7,761 nucleotides of DNA. Origin: Actinomycetes bacterium. GTDB lineage: Bacteria; Actinomycetota; Actinomycetes; Mycobacteriales; Mycobacteriaceae. Shown piece by piece: positions 6,038 to 7,761 of this stretch. Position 1 is the stretch's first letter, and each line of letters begins with the position of its first letter. The stretch lies in NCBI GenBank assembly GCA_023388385.1, contig JAEWGK010000283.1:1-7761 (forward strand). Reading direction: 5' to 3'. The translations under genes were made by a program, and so were the position numbers. The notes under the pieces are model-generated. The model saw only the letters and a list, made by a program, of their open reading frames with translations, did not search any database and was not told the DNA's origin.

Positions 6038-6067
6038 CGACAACGGATGAAGGGGCCTGGAGGGACG

Positions 6068-7258
6068 ATGGAGCAGACCGACGTGCGCTTCCGCGCCGAA
6101 AAGGACGATCTCGCGGAGGCCGTCGGTTGGGTGGCGAGGAACCTCCCGACGCGCACGACGCAGCCAATCCTGCGCGGCATGATCTTCGACGCCGGGGACG
6201 AGGGCCTGGAGATCGCCGGCTACGACTACGAGGTCTCCACCCGGGTCCGCGTGCCCGCCGAGATCGAGACGCTGGGCCGCTTCGCGGTCTCCGGCCGCCT
6301 TGTCGCGGACATCGTGTCCAAGATGGCCAACAAGCCGATCGAGCTGCACTACGACGGGTCGAAGGTCCACCTGTCCTGCGGTTCGTCCCGCTTCGAGCTG
6401 CCGGCGATGACGCTGGAGGACTACCCGGCGCTGCCGGCGACCCCGGCGACGACCGCGACGGTCGACCCCGGGACGTTCGTCGAGGCCATCGGTCAGGTCT
6501 CCGTCGCCGCGGGCAGGGACGACACGCTGCCGATGCTCACGGGCATCCGCATGGAGAGCGATGGCGACGTCGTCACGCTCGCGGCGACCGACCGCTTCCG
6601 CCTGGCCGTGCGCACCTTCCGCTGGGACCCGGCGGGCGACGCCGCGGCTGAGCTGCTCATCCCGGCGAAGACGCTGGCGGAGACGGCGCGGTCGCTGGAC
6701 GTTCATTCGACCGAGCCGGTGACGATCGCGGTCGGCGACGGTTCCGACGACCGCCCGGTCGGCGCCGATGGTCTGCTGGGCATCCTCGCCGGCGACCGCC
6801 GCACCACCACGCGCCTGCTCGACGCGGACTTCCCGAATTTCCGCCCGCTGCTGCCGAAGGAGCACACGTCGCTGGCGTCCATCGAGATCGAGCCGCTGCG
6901 CGAGGCCATCCGCCGCGTCTCCCTCGTCGCGGACCGCGGCGCCCAGGTGCGCATGGACTTCTCCGAGGGACAGGTGCGGCTGTCCGCGCAGGCGGAGGAG
7001 ACCGGCCGGGCCGAGGAGGTCCTGGACTGCGCCTTCGTCGGCGAGCCGATGCTCATCGCGTTCAACCCGGGCTACCTGAACGACGGCTTGGGCGCCATCC
7101 ACACCGATCGCGTCGTCATGGGCTTCACCCAGTCGTCCCGCCCGGCCATCCTCGTGCCGGAGCCGGAGCGGATGCCGGAGGCCGGCGTGGACGGCGCATA
7201 TCCGACCCCGGAAACGGACTACACCTACCTGCTGATGCCGGTCCGCCTGCCGGGCTAG
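6068..7258 (+). CDS. dnaN: DNA polymerase III subunit beta (sliding clamp)
   Basis: DnaN forms the ring-shaped dimer that tethers DNA polymerase III and binds many repair proteins. The 396-residue product matches the actinobacterial clamp over its length: FRAEKDDLAEAVGWVARNLPTRTTQPILRGM (9-38), AGRDDTLPMLTGIRM (148-162), LAATDRFRLAVR (171-182), GLLGILAGDRRTTTRLLDADFPNFRPLLP (235-263), and the C-terminal YLLMPVRLPG (387-396) that helps line the peptide-binding pocket. Three clamp folds span roughly 1-127, 128-262 and 263-396. I placed the start at the ATG of 6068 because GGAGGG lies three bases upstream; an in-frame ATG at 6047 has no ribosome-binding site and would add only MKGPGGT. recF follows after 18 bases, so the two are probably co-transcribed. 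Confidence 0.98.
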   Translation: MEQTDVRFRAEKDDLAEAVGWVARNLPTRTTQPILRGMIFDAGDEGLEIAGYDYEVSTRVRVPAEIETLGRFAVSGRLVADIVSKMANKPIELHYDGSKVHLSCGSSRFELPAMTLEDYPALPATPATTATVDPGTFVEAIGQVSVAAGRDDTLPMLTGIRMESDGDVVTLAATDRFRLAVRTFRWDPAGDAAAELLIPAKTLAETARSLDVHSTEPVTIAVGDGSDDRPVGADGLLGILAGDRRTTTRLLDADFPNFRPLLPKEHTSLASIEIEPLREAIRRVSLVADRGAQVRMDFSEGQVRLSAQAEETGRAEEVLDCAFVGEPMLIAFNPGYLNDGLGAIHTDRVVMGFTQSSRPAILVPEPERMPEAGVDGAYPTPETDYTYLLMPVRLPG

Positions 7259-7276
7259 GCCGGGGAGGGGGCCCCG

Positions 7277-7761
7277 ATGCACCTGCGGGCGCTGTCGATG
7301 CGCGACTTCCGGTCCTGGCGCGAGTTCGCCGTGGACCTGGAGCCGGGCATCACCGTGTTCACGGGACGCAACGGCTACGGCAAGACGAACATCGTTGAGG
7401 CGGTCGGCTACCTGTCGACGCTGTCGTCCCACCGCGTCTCCACCGACCCGCCGCTGGTCCGGGCAGGGGCGGAGAATGCGCGCATCTCGGCGACGGCGGT
7501 CAACGACGGTCGCGAGCTGACCGCGCACCTGCTCATCGCGCCCCATGCGGCGAACCTCGCGCAGTTGAACCGCACGCGGATGAAGTCGCCGCGGGAGATC
7601 CTCGGCACCGTCCGCAGCGTGTTCTTCGCGCCAGAGGATCTGGAGCTGGTCAAGGGGGAACCGGCGAAGCGCCGGCGCTACCTCGACGACCTGCTGGCCA
7701 TCCGGCGTCCACGGCTGGCCGGCGCGCGCATCGAGTACGAGAAGATCCTGCGCCAGCGCAA
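7277..7761 (+). CDS. recF: DNA replication and repair protein RecF, 5' part, cut by the right window edge
   Basis: RecF is an SMC-like ATPase that, with RecO and RecR, helps load RecA at gapped DNA. The 161 visible residues open with [30 protein letters not shown], contain the Walker A loop GRNGYGKTN (30-38), and continue to the family block [26 protein letters not shown]. The loop has Tyr where many RecF proteins have Gln, Ala or His; lysine and threonine needed for nucleotide binding are present. Signature and Walker B motifs lie beyond the window. The start ATG has a GGGGAGGGGG ribosome-binding site a few bases upstream and lies 18 bases after dnaN, the standard dnaA-dnaN-recF order with no gnd gene between. 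Confidence 0.96.
   Translation, partial: MHLRALSMRDFRSWREFAVDLEPGITVFTGRNGYGKTNIVEAVGYLSTLSSHRVSTDPPLVRAGAENARISATAVNDGRELTAHLLIAPHAANLAQLNRTRMKSPREILGTVRSVFFAPEDLELVKGEPAKRRRYLDDLLAIRRPRLAGARIEYEKILRQR

Larger units (their letters stand above)
5560..6067. other. oriC: dnaA-dnaN intergenic region; right part of oriC and dnaN leader
   Basis: About 510 bases without a convincing conventional gene. The first 150 bases hold three good DnaA boxes (5587, 5631, 5656) and repeated GGATCCGG-type sequence. The middle part (5760-5820) has a purine-rich A+T-richer patch near 5800-5815. The second half holds a 20-base perfect palindrome (5854-5873), a possible promoter and leaderless mini-ORF (5917-6037), and a GC-rich hairpin (5995-6015) before the dnaN ribosome-binding site. 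In mycobacteria the functional oriC is the dnaA-dnaN gap, so this half may be the main origin. Confidence 0.75.

Noticed and set aside
5736..6050. A 104-codon plus-strand frame before dnaN
   Set aside because: No ribosome-binding site, no known motif, mixed composition, and it crosses the palindrome and the hairpins. Only the shorter leaderless candidate in another frame has any supporting signal.
5774..7546. A 590-codon open frame on the minus strand opposite dnaN and recF
   Set aside because: It runs antisense to two certain genes and its composition (Arg/His/Gln/Asp-rich) is typical of a shadow frame.

Overview
The window is the chromosomal replication-origin neighbourhood of a high-G+C actinobacterium. 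Gene order and protein signatures point to the Mycobacteriales. Corynebacterium or a close relative fits best: no jag/khpB gene lies between yidC and rsmG, and no gnd lies between dnaN and recF, whereas one or both occur in many mycobacteria. The genus is an inference; no rRNA or other typing marker is present.

Leftward (minus-strand) half, read away from the origin: rpmH (ribosomal protein L34, 2915-2772), rnpA (RNase P protein, 2757-2362), yidD (membrane-insertion helper, 2402-1938, overlapping rnpA), yidC (membrane insertase, 1833-664), a terminator-like hairpin at 613-642, a roughly 310-base stretch without a convincing gene, and the 5' part of rsmG (16S rRNA G527 methyltransferase), which runs off the left edge. 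A near-perfect parS centromere site (345-360) lies on the rsmG start codon. A good promoter for the rpmH cluster sits at 3093-3122.

Rightward (plus-strand) half: dnaA (3592-5559, initiator), dnaN (6068-7258, beta clamp) and the 5' part of recF (7277 onward, cut by the right edge). The rpmH-dnaA gap (2916-3591) and the dnaA-dnaN gap (5560-6067) both carry clustered DnaA boxes, so oriC appears bipartite, flanking dnaA. Each gap also holds strong inverted repeats that the usual origin parts do not explain.

Together the genes cover initiation (DnaA, oriC), processivity (DnaN), gap repair (RecF), origin segregation (parS) and the conserved ribosome/membrane-insertion cluster (L34, RNase P protein, YidD, YidC, RsmG). 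I see no mobile element, CRISPR array, tRNA or rRNA gene. No wholly new system is evident. The most unusual items are an approximately 220-residue Asp/Arg/Tyr/Gly-rich linker in DnaA, the parS site on the rsmG start, a low-complexity N-terminal extension of YidD, repeated dyads in oriC, and a possible leaderless mini-ORF with hairpins in the dnaN leader.
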